64,000 bases of DNA, taken from NCBI RefSeq assembly GCF_048544455.1, contig NC_133532.1:84151156-84215155 (forward strand), in the 5' to 3' direction. This document shows positions 19,883-30,752 of the stretch, one piece after another; the stretch's first letter is position 1, and every line of letters starts with the position of its first letter. Both the position numbers and the translations under genes were made by a program. Origin of the DNA: Silene latifolia (taxonomy: Eukaryota > Streptophyta > Magnoliopsida > Caryophyllales > Caryophyllaceae). The notes under the pieces are model-generated. The model did not search any database. It had not been told where the DNA came from and worked only from the letters and a program-made list of their open reading frames with translations.

Positions 19883-22800
19883 ATGTCATCTCAAGGTATG
19901 TGAATCCTCTCGAATCCATTTGAATTTGTTGGTCTTTTTGTTGATTGAATTAGGGCGGAACCCTAAACCCTCAAAAATCGATTTGGGCGTTTTTGATTGA
20001 GCCACTTTTGAGTGAAATTGATGATTGCATTAGGTTAGAAACCTGTTTAGGAGTGTAGGGGTGCTTTTAGTTTGCATTTTGGTCCCCGTTCCCGCTCCCT
20101 GTGCTCGAAAAACGTGAATGAGACGAGGAAACCGTCTCATTTCACAATGTCAAGTTTGTTTGCTTGAGTTGTGGGCCCCACTAGGTTATATTGTAGTCGG
20201 GGAAGACCATGTTTGCCACTTTGAACCTTCGTTGGGGTATTTGTGGGCAAAATTGGAATTTTCGCTTTTGAAGCGGTCTTATGTCTGACAAAATAAGCGT
20301 CCCTTTGAGCTCAAATTGAGTCAGTTTGTTTTGAAATGGACCTCATTGGTAGTTTAGGTCGCTTTGAGACGTGGTAAAATCACGTTGCTTTGTTGTGGTC
20401 GTATTTTGAAATTTTGACCAGTTTATGTTCGAATTGGGGCTAAACTGCCTTTTTCGAGCTGTGGAAAATTTCTCATTGCGTCGGGGATATTTTTGTTGTT
20501 GTTGGCGGACCTTGTGTGGGTCTCGAGGTGCCATTTTTTGTTGTTGTTGTTTTGACTCGTCTTTTGCTTGAAAAGAAGGGCGAGTTGTTTTTTTTTTTTT
20601 GTGCGGTTTTTGTGGATTGTTTTGTTTGGTTGGGTTCGGGCGGGATTGCCCTTGTTTTGTTTTGCAGGTTTTTTTTGGATTTGTCCATTTTGTGCCGTCG
20701 TAATGCCGAAATTTTGGCTGGCGTTTTTTGGTTGTTCTTTTTATTGTAGGGGAGTGCTCGGGGCCTACCGGGTCCCTTGCTGAGACTTTGGAGAACCTGT
20801 TCGGGACTGGGCCGGTTAGTACTCCGGTAAGTGCACCTGCGGTGGTAGTAGAGGACGCTTCCGAGGAGGAGGGGCCCACTGAGGAGGATGTCAGGGCTGA
20901 GGGAGCCGTCGAGGTTCGTGAGGGGCCCGTTGTTGGGGCCGTTGGTGTTGAGGGAGCCGCTGGGGCTTTGGAGGAGCCCGTTGTTGAGGCTGCTCGCGTT
21001 GAGAGAGCTCAGACAGGGTCTGAGGCTGGTACCTCCGGGAGGAGGGTTGCTAGGAGGAGGGGTCCTTGGCCGACCAAACGGGAGTTGCAGAACGTCGCTA
21101 GGGTCATTGAGAGACCTCCTACCCGTCATGTGGAGTCTCGTGGGCAGAAGAGACGGAGAGTGGAGACGACCGAGGACAACGCTCACGTCGCGGTTGGGAG
21201 GCTAGACGGGTTACAACTCCGTGGGGGTTGAACCTGCGGACGGCGCCTGCTTGGGCCGAGGTTTTTTACGGTAGCCAGCTGTTGCTTCGGCTAGACAGGC
21301 ACATCTCCTACCGTGCGCACGAGGGCTTGGTAAGTTGTACCATTTTGTCGGATTTTCGTCGTTTTTTGACATGTCAGACCTGAATAGGTGTTCTGACGTT
21401 GTTTGTTTTGATTTCCGGAGATTGGTACCATGAGGACATTCTCAGGCTTCTCCACTTGTCTGGGTTTCTACGACGTTCTCCGAGCCGGTACGAGGGCGTT
21501 GATAGAGAGGTCGGCTTTGGGGCCGTTGGTGGCTGCTTGGCGGGATATTCACAGGTCTTCGATTAGGTCGAACCTGTGTCTGATCCGTGCGATGTTGGAT
21601 CGTTACTGGGACATGACGTCGTCGTTCCATATGGAGTTTGGGGAGGTCGGTGTGACCTTAGAGGATTTTGCCATGATATCGGGCCTCTCCTGTGGCGAGA
21701 CACCTGTTGAGTTCTCGGAGACACCGGAGAGAGTGTATTCTCCTGCGGTTACTCATTTGATCGGCAGTGCTTTGCCTGAGCCTTCTGACATCACTCCTTA
21801 CTTGATCGCGAGCTCATAAGTGAGGGATCACTTCAGGGGGAGAGCGGTGGGCTATGCTCCGGCGTCGTTGGCGAGTCCGGAGGCGGAGGCTAGAGCTGTC
21901 GCGCAGGAGGCGCGGTTGTGGTTGTGGTACTTCTTGGGTACCACGTACTTTGGTGACAAGGGTGAGCGCTTATCGACCATGGTACTTCCTCTTCTTGCTA
22001 ACCTCGGCACTTTGGGTCAAGTTGACTGGGTTACGCCAGCTTTGGCGAGTTTTACCCGGTACTTGCACGCTGCGGTGCGTCCGGAGGCAGTGGGGGATGG
22101 TAGTGCTCCTGCTTTGGTTGGTCCCGGCCGCATCTTGGAGGTACGAGCGTTTTTTTTTGTAGTTTTTGTTGAGTTTGATTTTTATTTTAATTTTGATTTT
22201 GGCAATTTTTGAAAAAATTGGCTGATTTGTGTTTGCTATGTTTGGTTACAAGCTTGGTTGTACGCTTACTTCATCCCTCTGCGTCCGAGGACAACTGGCG
22301 GTGTTCCTTCGACCTACCCTGCTGTGAGGGCCTGGACTGTGGCTCGGAAGAAGTCGACTAAGTCGACCTACGAGGACTGTAGGCGTCGGGTGAACGCCCT
22401 CCGAGTTGCTGGCGTAAGTTGTTCTCTTTTACCCCTTCTTGTTTTGTAGAAATAGATAGAGATAGGATGACTAGGTGGCTTAGGAAGCCCCCAGTTAGTT
22501 GATTAGCTTTTGCCTTGAGTGCAGTTTGTTGGGTGGCCTTGGGAGCACTACACAGACGTGCCGGCCGCTGTCAAGGAGCGTTTGCAACCTCGCAGCTCCC
22601 AGCGTTTGTACCTTGAGACGGCGATCGAGCCGGTTTGGTACTTGGGTGAGAGTTTAGCTCGCCAGTACTTTACTGAGACCTTCGTGGTACCGGTCGATCC
22701 GCCTAGGGTGTTGTTCCAGGAGTCGACACCCGACGAGGTTGAGGAGCACCTTCACGGTCAGGGAGGTGAGGAGCTGTTGTTGCGGGAGGCCGACTACGAC

Positions 22801-23821
22801 ACCTTTCGGTTGTCGAGGCTTGCCGGGTACCCGATTGAGGTACGTTTTCCCTTGTTATTTGCTTTCATCGCCTTTTGATGGAAGGGTTTGTTACCTTCGT
22901 TGTGGACCCAAATTGTAGGGGGTCGATGCATTGATGAGGACTCAGCCCCTAGTTTTCCCGGCAGAGACCACCTTTCAGGGGCCAGGGGGAGGAGCTACAG
23001 CTGCACCTGCCAGAGCCTGCGGTCACTGAGGTGACCGATGCTGGCATGGAGTGGAGATTGACTTTTTTTAAGGTGAGTTTCTGTTTCGAATACTCCTCCT
23101 CATTTGTGTGTCTTGCCTTGCGTTGTATTGAAGGACCTTCTTGGTTAAAGGTGTCGACCGCCAGTCATCAGGCTTTGTGGCGGATGGCTAACCGGTGGAG
23201 GGCACTTGCTGGTGACCCGGCTGCGAGGGAGTCTAGGCTCGCTCAGTTACTTTTGTAGGTTGTTTTGTGTATTTTGTGTTGTGTTGCATTTCACGTTTTT
23301 TTTTTTCAATTTAGATCTCAATGATCTGTATTTGTGTTTTGTAGGGTACTGCGGATCCGGCAGAGCTTGCTCGGGTCCGTGCTAAGTTGGACACAGCCAG
23401 GTCGACGATTGAGGCGCAAGGGTTGGTGATCACCAGTCGGGACCAGGAGTTGAGGCGTCGCGAGGACGGGTTATGGAGCCGAGATACGGAGATTGCTTCC
23501 CTCAGGGCTCAGTTGGCTGCGGCGGAGGAGCTTCACGTCACGATGGAGTACGAGATGTTGGAGAGTTCTCCGGAGAGGGAGCCTGAGCAGATGGTGGTGT
23601 CTGCCTTGCCTGCGACTCCTCGTGAGACCGGGACTGGTCCGACGGGAGGTGTTGAGCAGTTTGTAGCTGTTTCTCCGTGTTTTGGACACTTGTTTGTACA
23701 TATTTACATTTTGCGTGAGGCGGTATGTATATATGTGTTTTTGGATTGTAGTTTATTTGTGATTTTTGGCTTTTTTGTGTTGTGTTTCGGAGAAGCGATG
23801 TCGGCTGTCAGTTCCCCTTAG
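19883..23821 (+). pseudogene. Multi-exon plant-mobile-domain-like gene carried antisense in Tat-B
   Basis: About eight exons can be traced: 19883-19895 (MSSQ, donor GTATGT), 20750-21329, 21421-22140, 22252-22413, 22525-22839, 22919-23072, about 23134-23257, and 23345-23821. Exon 2 is acidic, then basic. Exon 3 has the plant mobile domain signature: LDRYWDMTSSFHMEFGEVGV, then TLEDFAMISGLS. Exon 4 has AWLYAYFIPLRP, and the last exon is coiled coil. Damage: a frameshift near 21200, a TAA at 21817-21819, a probable lost acceptor before exon 4 (AA for AG), and a frameshift at a G-run near 22985. PMD proteins (MAIN/MAIL family) act in the nucleus, and related domains occur in transposons. Its role here is unknown. 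Confidence 0.7.
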
Positions 23822-24620
23822 CTTCGTACTAGTTCCTGCATTGTTAGTGTAGAAAACAGGCAACAGGTAGCACATATGCATAAATGTGAACACGTAAAAA
23901 GCATTCGATTGAAAAATAAAATTAACCACGATGACTCGAAGTTAAAATTGAAATTTAAATTGATATTTTGAAAATTCCGCGACAAGTCGTCACGTTTGGA
24001 TTTCTCAAAAAAGGATTGATTTGAAAATTGAGCTATTAACTCGTGTTTTGAATTAAATTGCATCGAAATTGTTGAAATTGATTTGTAACTCGAAAAATTC
24101 AAACTCGAACCGCCATGGGTAAATTTAAAAAATGAAAATTTTGAGTGTATTTGATTTGATTTTTTTTGTGAGATCAAGACTCGGATTCGTGAGAGCTTGA
24201 AATTTTGAAGAAAACTGACGTCGTGTTTATCAATTTTCGATTTTGTGGAAAATGCGAAAAAGCGAAAAAATTTCGGAATTTCGACTGACATAGAAACGAT
24301 CCGCCGCGGATCGGGGCGACTAGCCCTTCCTCCCTTAATAAAAAAGAGAAAAATCCGTATGTTTAAAGTTGCGTCATGGAAACCGTGTCGGATTTCGTAA
24401 AACGCGAAAGCAAGGAAATGTGAGTGTGAGAAAACACAAAACATCCTGGATAGGCCCGAAGAGGCGCGAGCCCCGCGGCGGGAAGTTTGAGGTGTCAGGA
24501 AGAAACACAAATTGAAGGGACAATTCAAGGTAGGAATCCTGAGGAACAGCCCAAAGAGGCGCGAGCCAACTGGCGATAGAAGCCAGTCTCCCCTTTTTTC
24601 GGAAAAAAGGCGCTGATTGT
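23822..24620. other. Spacer between the two opposite-strand genes of Tat-B
   Basis: The sequence is AT-rich without a credible frame (a long minus-strand frame is low complexity, Phe/Ser/Asn rich). Near its right end are two GAGGCGCGAGCC motifs (24461-24472 and 24556-24567), each followed by a GGCG half, marking the promoter region of the next gene. Confidence 0.5.
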
Positions 24621-24624
24621 TTTG

Positions 24625-24631
24625 TATAAAT
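24625..24631 (+). promoter_or_regulatory. TATA box of the DUF7745-like gene
   Basis: GTATAAATAGG lies 94 bp upstream of the ATG at 24719. The GC-rich motif at 24556-24567 is 57 bp upstream of it, the same spacing as in the Tat-B LTR promoter. Confidence 0.65.
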
Positions 24632-24718
24632 AGGGACGTTTGTGCTTCATTGTTTCATCATCCCAAACACGAAAAACATCTCCACAAAACCCTTTCTTCT
24701 TCTTCCACAAAAATATTT

Positions 24719-26270
24719 ATGGATGCCTTCGAAAATAGGTTGCGGCATTGGTGTCGGGATTTGTCACCTCCCGAGAAGTATCAACTCATTTGCATGGGAG
24801 TTGGTCAATTGTTGGTGCTTCGTCAAGTCAAGGTGCAATCCTCATTTCTTGAAACATGCTCTCTGTTTTGGGATTCGAAACATCATGTTTTCGTTTTCCC
24901 GAAAGGCGAAATTTGTCCTCTTGCCGAAGAAGTGGGAGCCATTGGTGGGTGGCCGGGTTGTGTTCCGGTGCTTCCTCCGACTCGGTTGTGTTATAAGGAG
25001 AAGTTCCGTTCGATGTTGGGCTTGTCAACAAGTCAAGTCAATTTCCTCCTTGCTCCTTATGGTGTGGATATGTTGGCTCTTATCAACATTTTCTCAAACC
25101 GGTTGGATGTCAAATGTTTCGGAGGTGGCTAGGAGAAGGGCTCTTGCCTTTTGCCTAGTACATGCCTACCTCTTTGTTGATGCCTTGAAGAAGGAGGGGC
25201 CAAAATGCTATGGTAGCATGACCCTTTTGCATGTGGTTGAGCAAATGGAGCATGGTAGGGATCCATCATGGTTGGTGCTTGGCGAGATCATCCAAGCTTT
25301 GGACAGGAAGGGCTCTTGTAGAGAGGCTCCCTCGTTTGGATCCCCAAGGATCCTCCAAGTATGGCTATTGGAGAGGCTAAGTTATGTAGAGCCTCCGGCC
25401 GATTCTTCTTCTTATTCCTTCCGTCACCTTACTATGAGGAAGAAATTGTACTCGGATAGTTTTACATCCACCGAGGCCTATTGGACCTCGAGATTGGTGG
25501 AGGAGGGTGGTCCTCACATCCGGTGGGTGGTGCCATGGTGGCACTTGAGGTCCTTCACGGGGTTGCCCGCTCCGGTTGCTAGTTCTCATTCTTTGATGGT
25601 GGTGGGTTTGAAGATTGCTTCCTTCATTTATCCCGAAAGACTCATGAGGCAAATGGGGCGTCAACAAAAGGTGCCCGCTCAAGATACTCTAGTCCAAGAG
25701 AGTGTTTTTCGAAACTCCGAGCTTGTGGAGGTCTTTGAAAGGTGGTGGGCCACTCGGCCGCTTTGGGAGGTACCAAACCCCGTTGCCACGACATGGGTGA
25801 CTCCCGCTTATGTCAAGTGGTCAAGAGCTCAAACCTTGGAGAAAAGGTCCAAGTCTCGTAAGGACGAGGTTGTCGATTTGAAGTATAGAGAGGTTGGCAA
25901 GGCCAACCGTGCCTTCTTTGATGATTTTGTTAATGGAGCTAGCCCGGATGTGATGAGGCCACCAAAGAGGAGAAGCTCGGGTCCCAAAGATATAGTGGGC
26001 CGCGTGTGGGCCCGTCTTGGGCCGAGTATGGGGTCATGCAAAAGACCGGAGGCCGTCGCCGTTGTAGATCCGTTGAGGATCCGTTCCGAAGAGGAAGTTC
26101 ATGCTAGGCGGGCCAACAAGAAGAACAAGGGGAAGATGTACCCCGAGGGAAAAGGCAAGGGTAGAATGGAAGAACGAAGATCGCCATTACCCATTTTATT
26201 ATTATGTTGTATTAGTGTTGTGAGTCTTTTATTATGTTGTACTAGCTATGTATTGTGTGTTTTGTGCTAG
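24719..26270 (+). pseudogene. DUF7745-like gene carried antisense in Tat-B (one frameshift)
   Basis: The chosen start is the first ATG after the TATA box, MDAFENRLRHWCRDLSPPEK. The N-terminal block reads ETCSLFWDSKHHVFVFPKGE and LAEEVGAIGGWPG, the layout (W/Y-D-x3-x-C/V-F-x-F ... EE ... G) of the plant DUF7745 family often found in retroelement-linked genes. A frameshift between about 25090 and 25130 moves the rest into another frame: RRRALAFCLVHAYLFVDALK, WLLERLSYVEPP, VPWWHLRSFTGLP, then a basic tail rich in Lys/Arg that may localise to the nucleus. No intron is evident. The last about 30 hydrophobic residues may not be genuine. Function is unknown; the family call is from memory. Confidence 0.6.
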
Positions 26271-26639
26271 TTTTACTATGTGAGGTGTCTTAGTCGACAC
26301 CTTAGCTTTGACGAGTTGTAGACTTGTCGAGCTTTATTTGTAGTTGAATTTGTAATCCTTCTCATTATTAACTAAATAAGAGGATTGCTTGTGTTAAGAG
26401 AGCGGCGAACGCTTGTTTCTTTCATCCATTTTGTAAAGGCAATTCGGCTTGAGTTATCCTAAACATTGCACTTGGGAAAGTGAGATTTTTGTGTGAAGGG
26501 AGAAAGGCTTCTTTTTGTATTTCTTGTGGGAAACGGAATGGTGTTCCCTCTCTTTTTTTGAGTTGATATGGGTGATGATTTTTTGATTAAGGGGATGTTT
26601 ATTTTTTTGATTATGGGGATGGTTGTATTCTTCTTGCGT
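26271..26639. other. 3' region after the DUF7745-like gene
   Basis: The stretch is T-rich with several TTTTTT runs and possible polyadenylation context (AACTAAATAAGAGG near 26370). No gene was recognised. Confidence 0.35.
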
Positions 26640-26812
26640 AAGAAAGAACTGCCTACGTATCCACCTGAAAAGGTGAAATCAAACCATGATCGTAGTTCGA
26701 AATGTTTTGTGAATTTATTTGAGTTTTGTGGTTGTATCCTTCTTGTATAAGAAAGGACTGCCTACGTATCCACCTGAGAAGGTGAAATCAAACCATGATC
26801 GTAGTTCGAAAT
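26640..26812 (-). repeat. Duplicated hairpin motif downstream of Tat-B pol
   Basis: Two copies start near 26649 and 26759 (period 110). On the minus strand each reads GAACTACGATC, then GGTTTGATTTCACCTTTTC, then AGGTGGATACGTAGGCAGT. CACCT/AGGTG forms a stem with a TTTTC-type loop. Tat-C carries the same duplicated motif at 61120-61280. I recall similar ACGTAGGCAG motifs in other plant Tat/Ogre elements, but no function. Confidence 0.75.
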
Positions 26813-26895
26813 ATTTTGTTTGAGTAAAAATGGATGTTGCCCTTGACAGATCAAAGGGCATTCGAAACAGGCAAGGTGCCACAACTTAGACTCGA

Positions 26896-28320
26896 TTAAA
26901 CATGCAACTTCAAATCAGAATGCGTTGAGGAACTTGACTTGAAAGGGTCAAGGTGGTCGCTAGTTGTAAAACTAGGGTGAGGTTGTTGGTTGCTAAGGTT
27001 CAAGGTCGAGTTTATAAAATCCTCCCCGTCTAGGTCACTCAGTCTCACTGCGTCCCCCGAAAGTATTTTCTTGACTAGGTAGGGCCCTACCCAATTGGGT
27101 TTAAATTTCCCCCTCGGATCGACGGGTAATGGTGCTCGAACCGACTTGAGGACCAAGTCGCCTTCCTTGATGTTCCTGGGTTTAACCTTTTTTGTGGAAT
27201 TCCCATTGTATACGTCGTTGGTATAACTGGACGTTGTGCAGGACGTTGAGTTGCCGCTCGTCTAGAAGCGCGAGTTGTTCGAACCTTCGACGGGTCCATT
27301 CCGCCTCAAGGACTTGACTTTCCAGTAGGATGCGTAGAGTTGGGACCTCTAATTCTACCGGCTGAACCGCCTCCATACCGTATGCTAGGTAAAAGGGTGT
27401 GGCTCCTGTCGGTGTTCGAATAGAGGTTCGGTATCCCCAGAGCGCGAATGGGAGTTTGCTCGGCCAATCGGGGTAATTATCTTGCATTTTCTTGATAATG
27501 GTGACAAGAATTTTGTTTGCTGTCTCTACCGCTCCGTTGGTTTGGGGATGGTAGGGGGATAATCGATGTCGTTTGATCTTGTATTTATCCAGTAAGGCTT
27601 GTGTTTCCACCCGGAAGTGAGAGTCTTGATCGCTGATGATTTTATGGGGTACCCCATATCTGCAGATGTTGTTGTCCTGGATGAACTTGGCCACTTTTTT
27701 GGCGATCAAGACTGCATATGACTGTGCTTCCACCCATTTGGTGAAATAGTCGATGGCGACGAGGACGAAGCAATGCCCTTTAGCGCCTACCGGGTTGACT
27801 TTCCGAATGGTGTCGATGCCCCGGGTCGAGAAAGGCCAAGGTGATGTCATGGTGTATAAAAGGGATGGTGGTATGTGTTGTATGTTGGCGAAGATTTGGC
27901 AATTGTGGCAATGTTTGACGTAGTTGCGGCAATCGGCTTCCATGGTGGTCCAGTAGTAGCCTAACCGCATGATTTTTCGGGTCAGCATCATTGCGCTCAT
28001 GTGAGGGCCACATTCTCCGTCGTGGACCTCTCCCATGACTTTTCTGGCTTTGTGATGGTCAATGCAAAGGAGGAGAATCCCTTGGGGTGTTCTTTTGTAT
28101 AATTGTTCTTGGTTCTTCATGAATTGTGATGCAAGTAAACGGATAGCTTTTTGTCCTCTTGTATCAGAGTTGGGAGGGAATTCGTTTTTGGCTTTGTAGT
28201 TGAGGATGGCTTGGTACCAAGGTTCATCATGGTTTTCCTCGTCGTTGTTGATGGCACAGGCGTGAGCTGGCTCGCTCCTTCTCTTGACACATAGGCGCAT
28301 CGATGTCATGTCGTCAGGTA
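26896..28320 (-). pseudogene. pol fragment: integrase of Tat-B
   Basis: The frame from about 28320 down to 27182 is open. It has a zinc region (VHDGECGPH and HCHNCQIFA) and the core: FSTRGIDTIRKV, VAIDYFTKWVEA, then ISDQDSHFRV where the second Asp is kept but the usual Asn-Gly after it is changed, and GAVETANKIL with the catalytic Glu. The C-terminal part follows (FALWGYRTSIRTPTGATPF). A frameshift at about 27182 separates the last segment, 27156-26896 (VLKSVRAPLPVD, WVGPYLVKKI). This is the best-preserved integrase in the window. Confidence 0.85.
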
Positions 28321-28861
28321 TATTGACGAGCGCGGCAAGTTTTGCCAGGGCATCAGCAAATTGATTTTCCTCTCGTGGCAAGTGGAAGTAATCGACTTGG
28401 TCGAAGAACTCGGCCTCTTGATTTATTTTTGCTCGGTAGGGAGCTAAGCTGTCACTTCGGATTTTCCATGAACCGGACACCTGATTGATGATGAGCGAGG
28501 AATCGCCGTGGACCCTCAGTCTCTTGATGCCAAGTGTTATGGTTGCTTGTAGGCCGATGAGGCATGCTTCATATTCGGCAGCATTGTTGGTGACGGCGAA
28601 GTCTAGTTTGACCGAGATCGGAACATGTTCTCCCTCTGGTGATATTAGAAGGATTCCTACCCCGAAGCCTCTCAGATTAGATGCACCATCGAAGTATAGG
28701 TCCCATGCGTCGGAGTCGGCACAAAGGATGTCTTCGTCAGGAAGTGACCATGTATCGGTCGTTGGATCCTCATTGACGGGATTTTCTGCTAGGAAATCGG
28801 CGACTGCCCTTCCTTTGATAACCTTGAGGGGTACGAACTTGAGATCAAACTTGGACAGCAT
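28321..28861 (-). pseudogene. pol fragment: additional RNase H (aRH) of Tat-B
   Basis: After SKFDLKFVPLKVIKGRAVAD, the linker from the first RNase H, the domain begins DAWDLYFDGASNLRGFGVG (first Asp). AEYEACLIGLQATITLG supplies Glu, VHGDSSLIINQV the next Asp, and NQFADALAKLAAL the last. All four catalytic positions are present. The frame is continuous with integrase. It starts in a different frame from the first RNase H because about 20 codons between SKMD and LSKFDL are missing. Confidence 0.85.
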
Positions 28862-29353
28862 GAGTGTCCATCTTGGAGTAGATGTGAACCGTGTAGCTGA
28901 GCATGTAGTGCCGCAGTTTCTTTGTTGACCATACTAGGGCAAGGCATGTCTTTTCCAGTTGGGTGTACCTTGTCTCATACTCAATGAACTTTTTGCTGAT
29001 GTAGTAGATGGCTTGTTCTTCGTCGTCGAATATTTGTGCTAGCATTGCTCCCATGGCTGTGTCGGTGACAGTCAGGTACAGGGATAAGGGAATTCCTTGT
29101 TGAGGCGGCATGAGGACATGAGGTTTGGATAGGATTTCCTTTATCCTGTCGAAGGCTTTTTTACAGTCGTCGTCCCAATCAGTGTGATCGGAGGCGCGAA
29201 GCTTCTTGAAGATTGGTTCACAAATCATGGTGAGCTTGGCTATGAAGCGGCTGATGTATTGAACCTGACCGAGAAATCCCCGAATTTCCTTCTCGTTCTT
29301 AGGCCGAGGCATTTGTTGAAGGGCTTTGATTTTCGTTGGATCAATCTCAATGC
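28845..29353 (-). pseudogene. pol fragment: RT thumb and first RNase H of Tat-B
   Basis: This part continues the RT from 33331 once the nested element is removed: GIEIDPTKIKALQQMPRPKN, then the thumb GFLGQVQYISRFIAKL. The RNase H follows with LSLYLTVTDTAMGAMLAQ, YYISKKFIEYETRYTQLEK and LRHYMLSYTVHIYSKMD. An internal deletion removes the stretch that should follow SKMD and shifts the frame, giving the stop at 28845-28847. Confidence 0.8.
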
Positions 29354-29358
29354 CTCTA

Positions 29359-30749
29359 TGTAATACTACGGTTTTATGAGTCTCTGGGTACTCTATCGAG
29401 TGGGCCTTACTCTGTCGAGTAAGGGTGTTTTGATTTACGAAACAGTATTCTGTCTGTAGGGTACTCGATCGAGTAGCCTTGGCACTCGATCGAGTAAGTG
29501 GCACTCGATCGAGTACATTAGTTACTCGATCGAGTAGCTCGGTTGACGGGTTATGTTTTGACGGGTTTTGTTAATAATGCGGATTAGTATATATATTATG
29601 TCGTCATCTTTATTAAACACTTTTATAAGCCTAATACACTCATAAAGGAGATTGAAACTACGTTGTTCTCTTCATCCGCATTATTGGCAAACCCCGGAGC
29701 TTGGAAGGTCGGATTTCATTGTTCTTTGTGTCTTTGTGATCCTTGCGTCAAGGGTAACTCCTAGATACCAATTTTATAGCATTTGGTTAAGATTGTTTAA
29801 ACCCTAATTTGTGGGATTGGGGGTTTTATGATTAGTTGTGTATCTAGTAATTGTATGATTATGTGATAGGAGGAGGATTCATAGAGGAAAGGTTTTGAGA
29901 CAGCTGCGAAGATCGTCTGCTGTGTGTGTTTGCATTCCAGGTAGGGTTTCCCTACTCAGTATTAGTCACATGATGTGGTTGGTGATTTGATTGTGATTGT
30001 TGTTAAAGTATAATGTTGGTATTGTGACGGTTGTTGAATATTATCGTTGTTGATTGTTGTTGATTGTATCTGTCTGTGATCTTCGGGGTGCGTCCCTGGC
30101 TGAGTGGATTCACTTGCGGGAGTGGCTTCACGCCCATGATTTGCCTTCTGTGGAACCCGCCACAGAAGGGATGTGCACATTAATGGACTTGGGTTTATCG
30201 CTCGATGGAGATGAGCGGGGCTTAGGTGGGAACGGCTGCAGTCCCCCACTGGCGGTGTGGAGTACCTGTTGCGATGGGTAGTCTGGCAGGGCTACACACT
30301 TTAGTGTGTAGTCAGTGATGAGGAGTTGATTATGGAGTTGGGTTGATGTGACGGTTGAGCTGTTTTGTTACTTGTCTTGTTGTGATTGTATTGTGTGATT
30401 AGTACTGACCCCGTTTATTGTTTTAAAAATTGTGGTGATCCATTCGGGGATGGTGAGCAGTTGTTGAGCAGGTTTGACTAGAGGCTTTTGGGCTAGCTGG
30501 GATGTGTCACCACGAGCTGATTAGAGTCTTCCGCTGTCTCGTTTTAGTTGTCTAGACATTTGGTTTTTGAGAACACGTATTTTACCTTTTGTCAGTTTGG
30601 ATTTGGTATTGTAATCACTTAAACTTTATTACTATTTAAATTATATTTCTTTATTGTCATTTGATTATCATCGCCTCGGGAAACCGAGATGGTGACGTTC
30701 TTATACCTAAGTGGTCCTGGTAAGGCACTCGGAGTATGGGAGTGTCACA
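29359..30749 (+). repeat. 5' LTR of the chromovirus derivative
   Basis: It begins TGTAATACTACGG, ends GGAGTGTCACA, and is followed by the PBS. Six copies of an ACTCGATCGAGT-type palindrome lie in its first 180 bp. It matches 31933-33325 almost base for base (examples of differences: ACGG/ACGA at the start, one TA repeat unit near 29590). Confidence 0.92.
29390..29535. promoter_or_regulatory. Palindrome array in the chromovirus 5' LTR U3
   Basis: Perfect ACTCGATCGAGT palindromes start at 29463, 29484, 29503 and 29524 (steps 21, 19, 21). Imperfect ones start at 29390 and 29409 (step 19). The same array is in the 3' LTR at 31964-32109. The spacing matches the solo LTR at 7160-7250 although the palindrome centres differ. 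Confidence 0.6.
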
Positions 30750-30752
30750 AAG

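Noticed and set aside
20343..21186. Long minus-strand frames opposite the PMD-like exon 2 (Pro/Lys/Gln rich)
   Set aside because: They lie antisense to a better supported coding exon and its intron and have low-complexity composition only.
23818..24528. Minus-strand frame of 236 codons
   Set aside because: AT-driven Phe/Ser/Asn-rich composition, no motif, spans the promoter spacer between two plus-strand genes.
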